Below are positions 61,865 through 64,000 of a stretch of DNA of 64,000 bases, piece by piece (position 1 is the first letter of the stretch; each line of letters begins with the position of its first letter). The notes below the pieces were generated by a model. It was not told the DNA's origin and made no database searches. It worked only from the letters and a program-made list of their open reading frames with translations. The stretch is from Physcia stellaris. Lineage: Eukaryota > Ascomycota > Lecanoromycetes > Caliciales > Physciaceae. A program made the position numbers and the translations under genes. The stretch covers positions 62,001-126,000 of the forward strand of contig JABSSW010000010.1 in NCBI GenBank assembly GCA_018902385.1, given 5' to 3'.

Positions 61865-63208
61865 TCATCGCTGGCGTGTCAGTCTGTCGAAAAATTTCTT
61901 ATCCAAAGGGGTACCATTCTTTGCCGGCGCCCTCGACCCATTCGGGTTGCGATAATTCTGATCGAAAAAGTGGCGGTTCTTTTTGAACCATTTGAAATAG
62001 TCACTTTCCCCTTTCTGGCTTTTGTAGGTGTGGTGTATCCCGCCAGCAAGCTTGTTCCTAGTAACCCATGTTTGTATAGTCTCTGCGGTTGGAGGATTCG
62101 GTAAAAGGCGCATCAAGCCAATGTAAAGACCAAGAAGGCAGCTCTCCTCTTCCGGATTATTTACCTTGCTAAATCCGAACATTTGGCGCACAGTATCGTC
62201 GATGGGAATAAGGTCAGCGTGAACGCTTTCACTTAGCTTCTGCGCGGGTGTCAAGCTCTGGAGAGTGTCTTTTGCTGTGGCCTCTGACTTGTCCTCCCCA
62301 ATCCCTGCAACGGCTTCGATCCAGTCACGATCTACCACCGCAGTCAGCTGTGTTCCAGATGAGGGAGTGCACCCTGAGTATGCTACCTGTTCGATTGTGA
62401 ATGTAGCTCCTAGAAGATCCGTCTTCACGCCTGTAGCTTGTCAGCTATAGGCATCACCATTAGCTGCACCAAGCGGGGGGATTGCCATACTTCGTAGCTT
62501 TCTTAAGGTCTGCTACGTAAATCTCCTTGATCAGGTCCTTCTCTTGATTCTGGGTCTCAAGCGCGGCCTCATGCCTTGTCTCTGTTTTGTCCTTCTCCTT
62601 CTCTAAGGCATCAAGTTCCTCCAATGACTCAAATCTTGGACCGGTTCCGGACCTGAAGCAACGTTGACTTTTGTATCAATGAGCAGGCCTCAATCCTTAC
62701 CTGGGCGCTTTGTTACCTCCAATGATCATAATCTGAAAATTGTCGACCCAGCTAGTGCCATCACCGGGAGTCCCAGTCCGTTGCTTAGCCTCCAAGCGCA
62801 TTTGATCTTTCCAATCCTCCAGGACTGTAGAGGTCAGCTGAGCTACGATTTGTTTTGATGGGCGGCCCACCCCCTCGGGTATTGATTGACTCCTTACCGG
62901 ATTGTACTTCCCTATTACCAGTGTGCTCAGCTACACACTCGCTCAGTGCACAGCTTGTTAGGGTAATTGGAAGCGTTACTTTCTATCATTGCCGACCATG
63001 TGAGTTTGTTGCATTAAGTCAGCAAGCTTAGGATTATTTTCCGCTGCTCGTTTTATTCTAGAAGTTCTATCAGTTCTTTATAGCTAGATTTAGGGCTAAT
63101 GAGGTGCTATAGAACTTACTGAGCGACGTTACCGATTATTACGAGACCATCTGGTCTTGTGGCTTGATCTGAGCTACCAGCCGTACTGGACAATGGTATG
63201 GAACTCAT
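61865..63208 (-). CDS. Multi-exon gene of unknown function
   Basis: Exons read on the minus strand: about 63208-63120 (SSIPLSSTAGSSDQATRPDG), 62982-62898 (VTLPITLTSCALSECVAEHT), 62824-62701 (LEDWKDQMRLEAKQRTGTPG), 62652-62470 (a coiled-coil-like Glu/Lys segment, EELDALEKEKDKTETRHEA) and 62430-61865 (187 codons; FGFSKVNNPEEESCLLGLYI, FKWFKKNRHFFDQNYRNP). Introns 62825-62897 and 62653-62700 (48 nt, GTAAGG) keep the frame exactly. The first junction needs an alternative donor such as GTAATA. The last, 62431-62469, is short (39 nt) and off by one base; one C fewer in the six-C run at about 62475-62480 would restore it. I recognise no family. Confidence 0.6.
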
Positions 63209-64000
63209 CTTCGCCTGACAAAAGGAGGTGAATGTTTGAGGAATAGATTCAAAGAGGTCGGCGAGATGGGAGAGTAGAGAAAGTATGCACTATTGTAGTC
63301 CAGTGTAAAGTGAGGTTAACAACACTTTAAGACGTCGGCACGATGACAGAGGAAGGGATTTATGCACTATTGTAATCCTATGTAAAGTGAAATTAGGAAC
63401 ACTCTGGAGTTCGGAGGGAGATGAACTACTCTCGAGAATTCGAGTCAAAAGGTGGATCTCGTAATTGACTTGAGTTTTGTTGAACTTCTATTGTCCAAGA
63501 AGTAAAAGATGCTACTAGACGAAAGTCAGAAGTGCTTCTTGGTCCATTAGCTTCTCGGAGGCTTGACATTCACCCGGTAGTCAAGAATCTTGCGTTCACT
63601 CATCATTCACACATCAGTGCAAGCCAATCGCAGAGCTTCTGCTTTTAGGATTTATTGCGTCGAGTATGTAGTAAGATCAAAAGTTAATACTGTCTCTCCC
63701 AATTCAAGCCGGCTGTAGGTATGAAGTTTTTGTCGCCTGAACTACTGCATTGCCCTATTAAGCTCTCAACTGTCGAGGGTTGAGCAAAACTACTCACTTG
63801 CTCTCACTGTCCTGCGGCGATGTATTCCAACCATTACGATACCACTTACAGCAATTCTCTATACGAAGCATGGGATAGTGTCTCCAGCCTTTGGACTGTG
63901 CCAGACTTGGTATGCCAGTTGACTCGCAATTCTCACCGAGGTATCTACAATTGTGACTCTCTCCCTCTCTTGCTCCACGTTCACGCGCCAAGATTTCACA
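63209..64000. other. Region upstream of the last gene, no further gene seen
   Basis: It holds one direct repeat pair (63284 and 63361) and otherwise only short frames, including a minus-strand frame at 63794-63991 without recognisable content. It likely includes the promoter of the minus-strand gene. Confidence 0.4.
63284..63405. repeat. 45-bp direct repeat, 77 bp apart
   Basis: tatgcactattgta(g/a)tcc, followed by a tgtaaagtga(g/a)(g/a)tta stretch and aacact, occurs at 63284 and again at 63361. Copies differ at a handful of bases. It is upstream of the minus-strand gene at 61865-63208. Confidence 0.75.

Overview
The window reads as a filamentous ascomycete (Pezizomycotina) chromosome with a strongly two-compartment layout. 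Three gene-bearing islands of ordinary base composition (about 23.3-32.9 kb, 44.0-48.8 kb, 52.7-64.0 kb) are separated by very AT-rich, gene-poor blocks. The organism call rests on short GT-AG introns of about 48-63 nt, on fungal gene families (a VIT/von Willebrand A protein; a fungal N-terminal helical domain plus ubiquitin-like domain protein), and on LTR retrotransposons decayed by RIP-like C-to-T mutation. I cannot name the species.

Layout. 1-2150: 170-bp satellite array. 2151-5945: AT-rich sequence, ending in degenerate repeats and an inverted copy of the satellite unit. 6180-7900: 183-bp tandem array that is much less mutated, followed by two paired hairpin modules. 8006-16166: AT-rich desert. 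16167-22806: Ty3/Gypsy element on the minus strand with both LTRs. 23080-26207: VIT/vWA pseudogene whose 5' end lies in mutated DNA. 28470-30271: adenylate-forming (AMP-binding) enzyme with a frame problem at its intron. 30506-32480, minus: broken gene with fungal N-terminal and ubiquitin-like domains. 32904-44012: Ty1/Copia element with 144-bp LTRs and AACAC target duplication, itself split by a second LTR element (33664-39616) with CAAAA target duplication. 44.4-46.6 kb: decayed gene fragments. 46611-47254: two-exon gene for a probable secreted protein. 48117-48538, minus: probable small membrane protein. 48672-52840: element with long terminal inverted repeats, AT-rich inside. 55217-60256: four-exon gene of 1626 codons with one in-frame TGA. 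61865-63208, minus: multi-exon gene of unknown function.

The most unusual signal is the mutation spectrum of the AT-rich blocks. Classical RIP converts CpA to TpA. Here CpA and CpG are kept, while CpC and CpT (and GpG and ApG on the other strand) are almost completely lost. The two Copia LTRs, which were identical at insertion, differ at 16 simple transitions, and all 16 fall at CpC, CpT or ApG. This CpY-directed process makes few stop codons, but it removes Gly, Pro and Trp codons, so transposon reading frames stay open and recognisable while losing those residues. The two LTR insertions also show that islands A and B were one continuous region before the Copia element landed.
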